Shown here one piece after another: positions 29,560 through 40,309 of a stretch of DNA of 64,000 nt. The stretch is from assembly GCF_001314995.1 (NCBI RefSeq), contig NZ_CP012938.1, positions 3,410,001 through 3,474,000 on the forward strand. The letters are read 5' to 3'. The translations under genes were made by a program, and so were the position numbers. Positions within the stretch are counted from its first letter, which is position 1. Each line of letters begins with the position of its first letter. The notes under the pieces were generated by a model that saw nothing but the letters and a program-made list of their open reading frames with translations, was not told where the DNA came from and did no database searches. Source of the DNA: Bacteroides ovatus. GTDB taxonomy: Bacteria > Bacteroidota > Bacteroidia > Bacteroidales > Bacteroidaceae.

Positions 29560-31632
29560 ATGGAACATTTGAAGAAGAAAAAAAGATTTTCATGGAGAGA
29601 TTTACTATATAAATCACTGCTGTTTGTAGGCACTGTGGCGCTGATTGTTTATTTCCTGCCACGTGACGGAAAATTCAATTACCAGTTCGACATCAACAAG
29701 CCCTGGAAATACGGACAGTTGATCGCTACTTTCGACTTTCCTATTTATAAAGAGGATGCAGTGGTAAAAAGGGAACAAGATAGCCTGATGGCTTTCTTCC
29801 AACCTTATTATCAACTGGATAAAAATATAGAAAAAGACGCAATCGCCAAGCTGAAAGAGAATTACCATACGAATCTGAAAGGTATTCTCCCTTCCATCGA
29901 TTATTTGCGGTACATTGAGCGCACTTTAAAAGAAATCTATCAGGCAGGCATCGTTTCGACAGAGAATATACAGCTGCTTCACAAAGACAGCACTTCATCT
30001 GTCATGGTGATTGATGACAAACTGGCTAATCCACAGGCTACCGAGAATCTTTACACGGTAAAAAAAGCCTATGAGCACTTGCTGTCAGCAGACTCTACTC
30101 ATTTCAACCGGGAAATTTTAAGGCAATGCTCCCTGAACGAATACATCACCCCCAACCTTACCTTTGACGAGGAACGTACCCAGGCTGCCAAAGAAGAAAT
30201 CCTGAACAACTATTCCTGGGCAAACGGATTAGTAGTCAGCGGGCAAAAGATTATCGACCGGGGGGAAATCGTCAGCCCGCATACCTATAATATCCTGGAG
30301 TCATTACGCAAAGAATCCATCAAACGGAATGAGTCCATGGGACAAAACCGCCTGATTCTCGGCGGACAGATTCTGTTTGTAGGAATGCTGATGCTTTGTT
30401 TTATGCTTTATCTCGACCTGTTCCGAAAAGACTACTATCAACGGAAAGGCAGTCTGTCATTGCTATTCACGTTGATTGTATTTTACAGTGTCATAACCGC
30501 TTTCATGGTAACACATAATCTATTTAATGTGTATATCATCCCGTACGCGATGCTACCCATTATCATTCGCGTCTTTCTTGATTCGAGGACTGCTTTCCTG
30601 ACGCATGTCATCACTATATTGATATGCTCCATATCCTTACGCTTTCCGCATGAATTCATTCTGACACAGTTGGCTGCAGGATTAGTGGCGATATTCAGTC
30701 TAAGAGAGCTATCGCAAAGGTCCCAACTTTTCCGAACGGCTTTATTGGTTATACTGACTTATGCAGCCATTTATTTCGCCTTCGAGTTGATGACAGAGAA
30801 CGGTCTTTCCACCGACTTTTCAAAGTTGAACATACGAATGTACACTTACTTCATCATCAATGGAATTCTGTTATTATTCACCTATCCTTTACTCTTTTTA
30901 TTGGAAAAAACTTTCGGATTTACTTCCAATGTAACGTTGGTAGAACTTTCGAATATCAATAATGACCTTTTGCGGCAAATGTCCGAGACGGTTCCGGGAA
31001 CATTCCAACATTCCATGCAAGTGGCCAATCTTGCTGCAGAAGCAGCCATCCGCATTGGAGCCAAAAGCCAGTTAGTACGTACAGGAGCTTTGTATCATGA
31101 TATTGGTAAGATGGAAAACCCTGCTTTTTTCACAGAAAATCAGTCAGGAGGAGTTAACCCGCATAAGAACCTGAATTACGAACAAAGTGCGCAGGTCGTC
31201 ATCAGTCATGTGACGGATGGATTGAAGTTAGCCGATAAACACAATCTGCCTAAAGCCATCAAGGACTTTATCAGCACGCATCATGGACGGGGAAAAACAA
31301 AATATTTCTATATTTCCTGGAAGAACGAGCATCCGGACGAAGAACCGAATGAAGAACTGTTCACCTATCCCGGGCCGAATCCGTTCACCAAAGAACAGGC
31401 TATCCTGATGATGGCGGATGCCGTAGAAGCTGCCTCACGCAGTCTTCCGGAATATACAGAAGAAACAATCAGCAACCTGGTCGATAAGATTATCGATTCC
31501 CAGGTCACTGAAGGTTACTTTAAAGAATGTCCTATCACTTTCAAGGATATAGCAACAGTGAAAGCTGTGTTCAAAGAAAAACTAAAGATTGCTTATCACA
31601 CCCGGATCAGTTATCCTGAGTTAAAGAAGTAA
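29560..31632 (+). CDS. 7TM-HD family membrane phosphohydrolase (PgpH/YqfF-like)
   Basis: A 690-residue membrane protein. I start at 29560 (MEHLKKKKRF); an upstream TTG start is unlikely. Order of parts: a transmembrane helix (about 20-38), a large extracytoplasmic 7TM-HD domain (about 40-265), seven closely spaced transmembrane segments (about 275-460) and a cytoplasmic HD domain with HSMQVANLAAEAA and YHDIGK (H513-D514). In Firmicutes the PgpH relative degrades cyclic di-AMP; this function is an inference here. Its 3' end overlaps the opposing phosphatase gene by 26 bp. Confidence 0.9.
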   Translation: MEHLKKKKRFSWRDLLYKSLLFVGTVALIVYFLPRDGKFNYQFDINKPWKYGQLIATFDFPIYKEDAVVKREQDSLMAFFQPYYQLDKNIEKDAIAKLKENYHTNLKGILPSIDYLRYIERTLKEIYQAGIVSTENIQLLHKDSTSSVMVIDDKLANPQATENLYTVKKAYEHLLSADSTHFNREILRQCSLNEYITPNLTFDEERTQAAKEEILNNYSWANGLVVSGQKIIDRGEIVSPHTYNILESLRKESIKRNESMGQNRLILGGQILFVGMLMLCFMLYLDLFRKDYYQRKGSLSLLFTLIVFYSVITAFMVTHNLFNVYIIPYAMLPIIIRVFLDSRTAFLTHVITILICSISLRFPHEFILTQLAAGLVAIFSLRELSQRSQLFRTALLVILTYAAIYFAFELMTENGLSTDFSKLNIRMYTYFIINGILLLFTYPLLFLLEKTFGFTSNVTLVELSNINNDLLRQMSETVPGTFQHSMQVANLAAEAAIRIGAKSQLVRTGALYHDIGKMENPAFFTENQSGGVNPHKNLNYEQSAQVVISHVTDGLKLADKHNLPKAIKDFISTHHGRGKTKYFYISWKNEHPDEEPNEELFTYPGPNPFTKEQAILMMADAVEAASRSLPEYTEETISNLVDKIIDSQVTEGYFKECPITFKDIATVKAVFKEKLKIAYHTRISYPELKK

Positions 31633-32077
31633 GCAAACCTGCGCAAGCATCTTCAAGAACATCAAGTACATATTCAAACCCCTCGGCCCCTCCATAATAG
31701 GGGTCGGGGACATGATCTGCAGGAATACGGGTGCAATACTCCGTCATGCGATGAATCTTCTTCCATTCTTCGGGAGAAGGAGCTTTGTCTTTCAAGTCAT
31801 CTATGTTCCGGTCGTCCATACCGATTATCAGATCAAAATTATAAAAATCTTCCGTACGGACGGGGCGAGAACGATGCACCAATTGATAACCGCGACGGGC
31901 TGCATGAGCACGCATCCGGCTATCCGGCAATTCCCCCTGATGATAAGACAGGATTCCGGCAGAATCTATCACAAATTCTTTTTCCAGTCCCGCTTCTTCT
32001 ATTAAATGAAGCATTACGCCTTCAGCCGTAGAGCTACGGCAAATATTTCCTAAACAGACAAATAATATTTTCTTCAT
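31607..32077 (-). CDS. Low-molecular-weight protein-tyrosine phosphatase
   Basis: A 156-residue cytoplasmic phosphatase. The start at 32077 (MKKILFVCLGN) is the family's standard one. The P-loop CLGNICRS places the nucleophile at C8 and the arginine at R14; the general acid D125 is in DPYYGG. Such proteins often regulate polysaccharide export kinases, but no such partner is nearby. It follows the DUF4091 gene by 17 bp, so it is probably its operon mate. Confidence 0.93.
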   Translation of the reverse strand: MKKILFVCLGNICRSSTAEGVMLHLIEEAGLEKEFVIDSAGILSYHQGELPDSRMRAHAARRGYQLVHRSRPVRTEDFYNFDLIIGMDDRNIDDLKDKAPSPEEWKKIHRMTEYCTRIPADHVPDPYYGGAEGFEYVLDVLEDACAGLLTSLTQDN

Positions 32078-32094
32078 ATATACATGATTGTTTC

Positions 32095-33891
32095 TCAAAA
32101 TGAGTTCAGTATCTGATTGGCCCGGTTCACGGTTATTGCGGCCGGGATTTCCGGCATACTACCCAAATTGAACGGAGCAAGCATTTTTTCTATTTTCTTT
32201 AATCCGGCCTTATTTCCTTTTTTCTCAAATTCCTGACGAAGGATATTGATCTTCTCATGCGCCTGTATGCCTTCAATCAAACGCTCGAAACGAATACAGC
32301 TACGAGCACCCGGATATACAAGGTAAGTATCTCCGCCTGCCCAACTGCGGAAACGGGAATCAAGCAGCGGCTCCAATGGCCAGCTGTTATATGCCCAACG
32401 CAGATAACCATCCAGATGTTTCTTAGATGAATAATAACTCATCCAGGCTGCTTCTGCAGGATCAGAGAAAGTAAACGTGTTGGGATGGGCTTCCGTACAG
32501 CAGGTATAATAATTAGTACGCTTGTTCTCGGCTACACGACGCAGACGCACTTCTTCCGGGAAGTTCTGTCCGATAACAATACAATAATCATATAGATCGG
32601 GCTCAATCTCTTCATGATAGTTCCCGGCCAACGATACTTTAAAATCCGGATCAGCTTTACGAATCACTTTCAACGTCTTCTGCATCACTTCCATCGGACG
32701 TTCGTCCATTGCAATAGCACAAATATCAAACCATCCTTTTTCTTTCAGATGCTTGGAGAAAGAGGCAAGCATCGCTCCCCACATTTCTTCATAAGCCGCA
32801 TCACCCGGTGCAGTTTTCACGAATTGCAGAGAGTTGGTTGCCTGATCGTAGTATTGGAATGACAATTCCCATGGAACCATTGAGTAACAATTAATCTGTT
32901 TATCAATGCCTACACTCATCATAAATTCCACCCAACGGTCGAAGATAGTATAATCAAAAGCCCATGTTCCATCTGCCCGTTTTATCCAAGTGACCATTGT
33001 ATCAAAATAATCTTCTGTCTGACCATTCCAAGGCTTGTGCGTCAAAGTAGCCGTAATAATCTTCTGTCCGGCATCTGCCAACATTTTCATTAAAGGACGC
33101 ATGGCGTCAAAATGCTCCTGACTCCATAAAGGAACCTGATAATAACGTGCCACTGCATAAGGACTTTGCCATAAATCCAAGTGATAAGCCCATTCCGAAG
33201 GTTGAGGAAGTTCACGGGAAGAAACGGTAATTTCGAGATTCAGGCGTTGCAATAAACGCGAGCCATCATTAATTAATAACTCCCCTTGATAAGTTCCGGG
33301 AGTAGCCGATTGAGGAATCCAACACTGCACCCAAACCGGTTGAACAGTACGAGCGGGCAAAGCCATCGTTTTCAGGTTGGTATCAATAGGATCGGCCACC
33401 AATAATGAATCATAATCTATAGACTTCCGATGTCCACAGGCACCTCTCCCATCCTTATTCAATTCATCCGTCATCACATAACGGACAAAACCACCTGTAA
33501 ATGCATCTTTGGGAAGAACATTTCCCTTTTTGTCTTTAAAATCACCAAAGCTGAAATTCAGGTCTTTCAGTTCTACGCCTGTCCACACAACAGCTTGCGC
33601 GTTCACACGTTCGCCACGCCAGCCTTTCAGGGAAACAGTCTGTTGTTTCTTCAACTGCGGGAGTTGATGTTTTGCATACCGTACATCTGTTGTACCCCAA
33701 GAAACTTGGGTGGAAGTCACCGCTACCCACTCTTTATCAGAAGGTGCAGTAGGATCAGGCAACTCCTGATAAGTCAGTAAAGGGAACTTCGGTTGTCCTG
33801 TCGGAACACCACATTGAGTTACTCCCTGCTGGGCTAAAACTGCACCCACGCTAAAGAGACAAGTCAGAGAAAAAATAGTAAGTCGTTTCAT
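32095..33891 (-). CDS. Secreted DUF4091 protein, putative glycoside hydrolase
   Basis: A 598-residue exported protein with a signal peptide (residues 1-20, ending VLAQ). An N-terminal beta-rich domain (about 40-230) is followed by a TIM-barrel-like middle with the acidic motif AIAMDERPMEVM and the DUF4091 C-terminal domain (SSKKHLDGYLRWAYNSWP). Families with this layout are annotated as glycoside-hydrolase-like; the D-E pair in MDERP could be catalytic, but no substrate can be named. It lies 51 bp downstream of priA on the same strand. Confidence 0.82.
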   Translation of the reverse strand: MKRLTIFSLTCLFSVGAVLAQQGVTQCGVPTGQPKFPLLTYQELPDPTAPSDKEWVAVTSTQVSWGTTDVRYAKHQLPQLKKQQTVSLKGWRGERVNAQAVVWTGVELKDLNFSFGDFKDKKGNVLPKDAFTGGFVRYVMTDELNKDGRGACGHRKSIDYDSLLVADPIDTNLKTMALPARTVQPVWVQCWIPQSATPGTYQGELLINDGSRLLQRLNLEITVSSRELPQPSEWAYHLDLWQSPYAVARYYQVPLWSQEHFDAMRPLMKMLADAGQKIITATLTHKPWNGQTEDYFDTMVTWIKRADGTWAFDYTIFDRWVEFMMSVGIDKQINCYSMVPWELSFQYYDQATNSLQFVKTAPGDAAYEEMWGAMLASFSKHLKEKGWFDICAIAMDERPMEVMQKTLKVIRKADPDFKVSLAGNYHEEIEPDLYDYCIVIGQNFPEEVRLRRVAENKRTNYYTCCTEAHPNTFTFSDPAEAAWMSYYSSKKHLDGYLRWAYNSWPLEPLLDSRFRSWAGGDTYLVYPGARSCIRFERLIEGIQAHEKINILRQEFEKKGNKAGLKKIEKMLAPFNLGSMPEIPAAITVNRANQILNSF

Positions 33892-33942
33892 GGTTAGTTA
33901 ATTAAATGATTAAAGGTTATTATATGGGGGAAAATTATTAAA

Positions 33943-36399
33943 TCACATAGGATCTACATCATAATAGACAATCAAAGATTTATAGCGTTCGTCCGCCAAC
34001 ATCTCGCGCTGAATACGTAGCAACAATTCCCGTGCACGTCCCATTGGGGCATTCTGCTCAATCTTGACAACGATCTTCTTGATAAACAAAGTCTGGATAC
34101 GGGCAACAGGAGGTTTATCCGGACCTAATACCCGATTGCCAAATACAGCCCGCAACTTATCCGCCATCACTGCCGCCATCTGATCCAGCAACGCTTCATT
34201 ATGATTTTTCAGATAAACATATACCAGCCGGTAATAGGGAGGATAATGGAACATCTGACGTTCCACCAATTGTCCGCCTACCATATCTTCATAATCATTG
34301 GCAATGACCTGATGAATGATAGGATGATCGATGCTCTTGGTTTGCAATACCACCCGTCCGCGTTTATTCTTACGCCCGGCACGTCCTGCTACTTGTGCCA
34401 TCAACTGAAAAGCACGCTCATAGGAACGGAAATCGGGATAATTCAACATGGTATCGGCATTCAATATACCTACTATACTGACATGATCGAAATCCAACCC
34501 TTTTGATACCATTTGGGTACCGATCAATATGTCCGTCTTTCCCTGCTCAAAGTCTGCAATAATCTTCTCATAGGCGGAACGGGTACGTGTAGTATCCAAA
34601 TCCATCCGGGCAACGGCAGCTTCCGGGAAAAGGATTTTGATGTCGTCTTCAATCTTTTCCGTACCGAAACCACGGTTCACCAGTTCTGTTCCCTCGCAGG
34701 CAGGACAGGATTTCGGCAGTTGATACGTATAACCGCAGTAGTGACAGGTTAATTGATTGATTCCTTTATGATAGGTAAGGCTTACGTCGCAATTCTTACA
34801 CTTAGGCACCCAGCCGCAGGTACGACACTCCACCATCGGAGCAAACCCACGACGGTTCTGAAAGAGAATCACTTGTTCTTTCTGTTCCAAAGCCTCTTTC
34901 ATATATTGTATCAGAAGTGGCGAGAATTGTCCGACCATCCGCTTTTTGCGATGCAGTTCCTTGATATCCACCGGAATAATCTCCGGCAACTGGATTTCTT
35001 TATATCGTTCTTTCAGTTGTACGAAACCATATTTTCCCTCTCTTGCATTCTGCCATGACTCGATAGAGGGAGTGGCCGTACCCAACAGGGTTTTAGCTCC
35101 GTACATGGCGGCCAGTACAATAGCCGCGCTACGCGCATGATAGCGGGGAGCGGGATCTTGTTGCTTATACGTATTTTCGTGCTCTTCGTCCACAATCACC
35201 AATCCCAGATTTCGGAAAGGCAGGAAAATAGAAGAACGAACACCCAGAATAATATCATACCCGTTCTCTCCCAGTTGCTTCCGCCATATTTCAACCCGTT
35301 CAGCATCGGGGAACTTAGAATGATAGATACCCAGACGAGCACCGAAGACCCGTTGCAAACGCTCCGTGATTTGAGTGGTCAATGCAATTTCCGGCAACAA
35401 ATATAACACCTGCTTTCCCTGACGAATCGCTTCTTCTATCAGATGGATATAAATTTCAGTCTTACCACTGGACGTTACCCCATGAAGCAGACAGACATTT
35501 TTCTCTTGAAAAGACTGTACGACTTCATCAAATGCACGCTGTTGAAACTCATTCAAAGGATTTAATTCGACAATCTCCTTCTCCTGCTTATCCAACCGGC
35601 CGATTTCATGGTAGTAGATTTCAAAAATCTTCTTATCTACCAATCCATTCAATACAGAAGGGGCCACATTAGTCCGCTGCAACAGTTCTTTCTTGGAGAC
35701 TTCTTTCGGAGTTCCCGCTCCTAAAACACCGGAACACTCCACATACTTCATGAGTAATGCCAACTGCTTCGGAGCACGAGACAGAATATCAAACAGGATA
35801 TGAAGCCGCTTTTCATCCGCTGTACCCGCAAGCCGAACCCGTGCCTCTGTTTTAGGTTTATAAGTACGCCTCAACTCCTCCTTTACGAAAATCGCTTCTT
35901 TATCGAGCAAAGACTTGATGACCGTAAGAATATTTTTGATACCACTGTCCTTCTCCAGTTTAGTGACGCACTGTTGCGAATCTACGGCAAGTAAATCCAA
36001 AATACGTTGCTCACGTTCCGGCAATGGCGCATCCGCTTCAAAATCAGGATTATATTCAACGATCGTTTCACTCTCCAGTTTCAGGCCGGAGGGAAGTGCC
36101 GCTTTATAGACATCGCCTTGTGTACAGAGATAATAATCAGCTATCCACTCCCAAAATTTGAATTGAGCGGGTAACAGAATGGGAGAAGCATCCAGCAATG
36201 CAGATATATCTTTCACTTCGTACTCCGTTGGAGCACAATAATGAACGTTAAGGACGATAGCCGTATAAAACTTCTTCCGCCCGAAAGGAACTACCACACG
36301 GCAGCCTATCTTCACATCTTCCGCACATTCATCCGGCAAAGAGTAAGTAAAACTCTTCGGAAGCGGAAGCGGTAATATGACATCTACATACTTTTTCAT
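33943..36399 (-). CDS. priA: Primosomal protein N' (replication restart helicase PriA)
   Basis: Superfamily 2 helicase that reloads the replisome at collapsed forks. The start at 36399 (MKKYVDVILPLPL) gives 818 residues; a frame extended by 19 codons is not supported. Walker A GVTSSGKT and the DEEH box are intact, and the zinc-binding cysteines lie in CRTCGWVPKCKNCD and CHYCGYTYQLPKSCPAC. The helicase motif QMVSKGLDFDHV and AGRAGR are also present. It has no overlapping partner upstream. Confidence 0.96.
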   Translation of the reverse strand: MKKYVDVILPLPLPKSFTYSLPDECAEDVKIGCRVVVPFGRKKFYTAIVLNVHYCAPTEYEVKDISALLDASPILLPAQFKFWEWIADYYLCTQGDVYKAALPSGLKLESETIVEYNPDFEADAPLPEREQRILDLLAVDSQQCVTKLEKDSGIKNILTVIKSLLDKEAIFVKEELRRTYKPKTEARVRLAGTADEKRLHILFDILSRAPKQLALLMKYVECSGVLGAGTPKEVSKKELLQRTNVAPSVLNGLVDKKIFEIYYHEIGRLDKQEKEIVELNPLNEFQQRAFDEVVQSFQEKNVCLLHGVTSSGKTEIYIHLIEEAIRQGKQVLYLLPEIALTTQITERLQRVFGARLGIYHSKFPDAERVEIWRKQLGENGYDIILGVRSSIFLPFRNLGLVIVDEEHENTYKQQDPAPRYHARSAAIVLAAMYGAKTLLGTATPSIESWQNAREGKYGFVQLKERYKEIQLPEIIPVDIKELHRKKRMVGQFSPLLIQYMKEALEQKEQVILFQNRRGFAPMVECRTCGWVPKCKNCDVSLTYHKGINQLTCHYCGYTYQLPKSCPACEGTELVNRGFGTEKIEDDIKILFPEAAVARMDLDTTRTRSAYEKIIADFEQGKTDILIGTQMVSKGLDFDHVSIVGILNADTMLNYPDFRSYERAFQLMAQVAGRAGRKNKRGRVVLQTKSIDHPIIHQVIANDYEDMVGGQLVERQMFHYPPYYRLVYVYLKNHNEALLDQMAAVMADKLRAVFGNRVLGPDKPPVARIQTLFIKKIVVKIEQNAPMGRARELLLRIQREMLADERYKSLIVYYDVDPM

Positions 36400-36530
36400 T
36401 GCAGCTACAAAAATACAATAAAAAAATGGGGATTTAAAAGAAGGGAGAGAGAACACTTAAAAAGAAAACTCTACTTCATACGAGAATTGGAAGAAATATA
36501 TTCAAGAGCGCAACAGGACAATCCCAAACA

Positions 36531-36563
36531 AAAAAGAGTTTCCGGTTATCGGAAACTCTTTTT
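36531..36563 (-). terminator. Intrinsic terminator after the small beta-barrel gene
   Basis: The arms 36531-36544 and 36550-36563 form a 14-bp perfect stem with a 5-nt loop and an A-tract/T-tract on the two sides, 28 bp past the end of the 191-residue gene. On the minus strand the T-run completes an intrinsic terminator. Confidence 0.88.
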
Positions 36564-36590
36564 CATATACTATGTAAAGTGATAGACTAC

Positions 36591-37166
36591 TTAAAAAATA
36601 TAGGCCACAGATACTTGCCAAGTCTTAGTCTTATAAGAAGCATTTGTTCCTTCAATATCAGCAGTATTACCCAATGGGATATTGTAATTAGCACCCACCT
36701 GCAAATGGTTCAGCAACTTCAAACCGGCACCCACATTGATACCTACTTCAGCTTTCTTCTTATCAATTCCCGATTTCTTTTCAAAATCGAAATAAAAGTC
36801 AGGACCTGCAGCCAGATAAATACCAGCCAGACTTCCCAAGCCAATGGTATATTTCAGGTTTACAGGAATATCAATACCGTTTTGTTTAACAGTAATATCA
36901 TCATTCCCTTCTGAAACTTTGATACCCCGTTGAGCAAAAAGCAAAGATGCATCTACTCCCAACCCTACGATTGGAATATTAAACTCGGCCATCGGACCGA
37001 TAAAGAAACCTGTGAAATTATCCTTTTTAAAGTTTTCGCTCACATTAGAGAAACTCGCCTTTGACAAGTTCAAACCTCCCTTTACACCAAAGTGTATCTG
37101 CGCCTGAGCAGGCATTGCCATAGCTATACATATAGCAATCATTAAAGCACCAAAAATCTTTTTCAT
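36591..37166 (-). CDS. Outer membrane beta-barrel protein (PorT-like)
   Basis: A 191-residue exported protein with a signal peptide ending at residue 22 (MPAQAQ). The mature part is made of short alternating strands (FGVKGGLNLSKASF, VGLGVDASLLFAQRGI, KTWQVSVAYIF) and ends with an aromatic residue, as outer membrane barrels do. It fits the OMP_b-brl_2 type common in Bacteroidetes. The function is unknown. It has its own promoter and terminator, so it is monocistronic. Confidence 0.88.
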   Translation of the reverse strand: MKKIFGALMIAICIAMAMPAQAQIHFGVKGGLNLSKASFSNVSENFKKDNFTGFFIGPMAEFNIPIVGLGVDASLLFAQRGIKVSEGNDDITVKQNGIDIPVNLKYTIGLGSLAGIYLAAGPDFYFDFEKKSGIDKKKAEVGINVGAGLKLLNHLQVGANYNIPLGNTADIEGTNASYKTKTWQVSVAYIF

Positions 37167-37191
37167 AAATTTACGTGTTTATAATTCGGGA

Positions 37192-37224
37192 CAAAGATAT
37201 ATATTTAGATTAAATAAACACAAA
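37192..37224 (-). promoter_or_regulatory. Promoter of the small beta-barrel gene
   Basis: TATCTTTG at 37199-37192 and TTTG at 37224-37221 on the minus strand match both consensus elements with a 21-bp spacer, at the upper end of the usual range. The -7 box is 26 bp upstream of the ATG. Confidence 0.7.
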
Positions 37225-37243
37225 TTATTGGTTTTTTGTTCGC

Positions 37244-39562
37244 TCAAAGTCGTTGTTGTTCACCCAATCCTGCTCCCGTACCTTTATATTTACTTTTCTG
37301 CAAATTAAACTTATAGTGAACAGTCAGTTTCACTTCCTGCGTATTCCGCTTTGTCTCCCGGAACATTTTAACCCGGTCGTCATATTGAGTATTAGCATCC
37401 CTCATCGAATGAAACAAGTCGTTCCCCTCCAGCAAGCAGTCCACACGTCCGTTGAAAAACGATTTATAGATACTTGTGCTCAAGCAACTAACGGGCCTTG
37501 TATAACAGTTCTGATACACTCCCTTGCCTGTATATTCACCATTCAAGCGAAATATATATCCGGCAGGCAATTGAAATGAATTATTCCACCGGATCCCGAA
37601 TGTCGTTCCGCTCATATTCTTCATTTCATTCAAATAACCGATTTTGAACCATTGAGAGTTGAGGGAAGCCGTCCACTCCGGTTTCCAGCATCCGATACTT
37701 GGAGCAAAGACCAGAGAAGCAGTCATTTCATCCCGATGGTCGACATTGCGAAACTTAATAAGAGAGATTTTCGGATCGGAAGTGATCTGTTCGATAGAAA
37801 ACAGGATATCATCATTATACCGATTGTAGCCGACGGAGAGTTGCAGATCCCGATAGATAGCCCGCATCTCTGCCGCATGAATATAGGTAGGTTGCAAATT
37901 AGGAGCTCCTCCCAGATAGGTAAACCGGTTCCCGTAATGAATGGCATTTTTCAACTGTTCATAATGAGGGCGGGCAACCTGAATATGATACCCCAATGCC
38001 CACTGCACCTGCCCCATCGCCCCTTCCAGTGACAAGGATGGAAACAGGTTGCGATAGTGTTTGCTCTCATCCGACTGATAAAGACTGTTTTCATAGAAAT
38101 CATAATACACATCTTCATAACGAAGTCCTGCCGAAGCATTTACACCACCCAAACGATAAACACAATCAAGAAAAAAAGCCAGATTCTTCTCTCTGATTTT
38201 ATCACTGGTTCCCTCTATTTCATCACCGAACCCCGAAAAGTCGCTGGTGCGATGCGTATAACTATATTCACTGCCTCCGGAAATTCTTCCACCTGCCAGC
38301 GGATAAGATAAAACTAACTTTCCGGCATACAACTTATTATCGGTTCTGCTAAGAGTCGTTATGTAGAAATCATCATAATTGCGGCTCAATTCGCTAATAT
38401 GCTCCTCTTCCTTATTCTTGCCAGCCAATACATCTACATTCAAATCCATTTCCAGACTGTTCACCTCTCCATGATAATATACATTGGAATGATGGCTGGG
38501 ATATTCTTTCTCAATCGCAAAGGTATACGTATTCCACACATCGTATAATGCTTGCCCGCCATAGACCTCCGTCCGGTTGTCATTGTTCATTTTATTGCGT
38601 GGGGCAGAAGTCAATTCATAAGTAGCGCCCAGAGAGTGTTTTTCATTTATTTCATAATTAAATCCTATCTGACTGAAATAACTGATATTTCTTCCTAAAT
38701 CCGTTGTTTGAGCTTTCTGCTGCCACGAAGCATCCACATACGTATCTTGTACCGATTCTCCCGTTTCCTTGAGATGCTCCAAACGATATTGGAAAGCTCC
38801 GAACACATCCAGTCCCTTCCGGTGATATTCCATATTGATCTGATCGTTGTTTCCTACCTTATGCGCATAATCCACTACCGAGCGCACTCCCACTCCAAAG
38901 CCATCGTTTTTATTCCCGGTTGTTTTCAATTTCAGGACAGCTCCTACCGATGCTCCATATTCCGCTCCGGGATTGGTTATCAGTTCAACCTGCTTGATAT
39001 TTTCAGAGTTCAAACGGTCGAGTTCGTCCAAGTTGCGGACTTTCCTGTTATTGATATAGATAAGCGGAACGCCTTTTCCCAACACTTCCAACGTGCCATC
39101 CTGCTTCTTCAACACTCCCGGCAAAAGCCCGACTACGTTCATGGCAGTACCTGCCTTACTTAATATTGTATTCTCCACTTTCGTAGTCAATCCTCCATTA
39201 TCCAACCGGAACTGGGGAAGACGCTGCGTAATCACCACCTCATCCAACATCAAATCATCAGGAATCAGCGTGATATTTTCCTCCACAGAAGACGCAACCC
39301 TCTGAACGAACTTCTTATAGCCCACAAAAGACACGGACAACAAATAAGGCCCGGCATCCTGTGCCGTTATTTTAAACACACCTTTGCTATCCGTCACAGC
39401 TCCGCCCACAAGCGCAGAATCCGGCACGGACAATAGTGCAACCGTGGCATACTCCACAGGAAGCTGATTTTCACCAATAACCCGACCGCTAAATATCTGT
39501 GCAGAAGATTTTTAAGACACCATCAACATCAGCGCAAACAGTAAAATATAATTTGTTTTCAT
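37244..39562 (-). pseudogene. TonB-dependent receptor, stop codon in signal peptide
   Basis: The frame from ATG 39562 to the stop at 37244 would encode 772 residues but has an in-frame TAA at codon 17 (39512-39514), inside the signal peptide (...LMLMVS-stop-KSSAQIF). After it the frame is fully open. The rest is a carboxypeptidase-regulatory-like domain, a plug (VITQRLPQFRL, VPLIYINNRKVRNLDEL, VELITNPGAEYGASVGAVLKLKT) and a beta-barrel to the end. It belongs to the outer-membrane-beta-barrel family of TonB-like receptors without an obvious SusD partner. The only internal start, a GTG at 39457, would give a protein without export signal. One base (TTA or CAA to TAA) explains the break. Confidence 0.75.
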
Positions 39563-39733
39563 TTTTTCTTTTCGTTTATGTAAGTGATTAGTAAGTACCC
39601 GGTAGGGCATAGAATCCCCCTTACCAATATCCCGCAAGGGAGATTGATATAACTATTTGCATAGACAGGAGTTTTCCAAACTATCCGCCGGACGGCAGAT
39701 AGGAAAGAGAAAGTAATTAGTTAATAGAAATCA

Positions 39734-40309
39734 TCAGTAAGTAAGAATATCGTTATACAGTCCTTCCAATCGTTTGCGCAAATGCTTGACGGCATAATGT
39801 TTGCGCGAAAGCACCGTATTTGCAGAAGCACCGGTCGCTTCGGCTACCTCTTTTACAGAAAGTCCTTCCAGCTCCATCAGTTCGAAAACCGTCCGCTGTT
39901 CGGCAGGCAATTCACCAAGAGCTGCTTCCAACTCCTGCCATACCAGCGAACGCATATATTCCGTTTCAGGCGAAGGAGCCAGATCATCATTGGCAAACAA
40001 CACTTCCGAAAATTCACTCAAGACGCTTTCTTCCTCTGCGTAGGCAGAAACAGGCCATTCTTCTTCACTTTTCTTTTTTCCCTTATTGATAATCGTGTTT
40101 CGTGTCACTCTGTAAAGCCACGACGTCACCTGCTCAATCGGATTCAAAGTGTTGCTGACCGCTTTTACCAACTGATAAAATACATCCTGTAGAATATCTT
40201 CCGCATCTTCCTTACTGGAAACCCTCCGGTGGATAAAGGCTTTCAGTTGCGGCTGATGTTCTTCGATCAGCCGCTCCACATCGCCTTCGTGCCCTTTTTG
40301 CTTATTCAT
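39734..40309 (-). CDS. ECF-family RNA polymerase sigma factor
   Basis: A 191-residue sigma-70 family protein of the ECF type. Region 2 is at about residues 15-80 (EDAEDILQDVFYQLVKAV, then SWLYRVTRNTIINKGKKK) and region 4 at about 130-185 (LPAEQRTVFELMELEGLSVKEVAEATGASANTVLSRKHYAVKHLRK pattern). The linker is acidic and longer than usual. Its start overlaps the end of the upstream membrane-protein gene by 8 bp, so the two are coexpressed. The downstream TonB-type gene is the natural candidate target. Confidence 0.93.
   Translation of the reverse strand: MNKQKGHEGDVERLIEEHQPQLKAFIHRRVSSKEDAEDILQDVFYQLVKAVSNTLNPIEQVTSWLYRVTRNTIINKGKKKSEEEWPVSAYAEEESVLSEFSEVLFANDDLAPSPETEYMRSLVWQELEAALGELPAEQRTVFELMELEGLSVKEVAEATGASANTVLSRKHYAVKHLRKRLEGLYNDILTY

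Noticed and set aside
36400..36456. 19-codon N-terminal extension of PriA
   Set aside because: It is hydrophobic and lies outside the family's conserved start; MKKYVDVILP fits the family.
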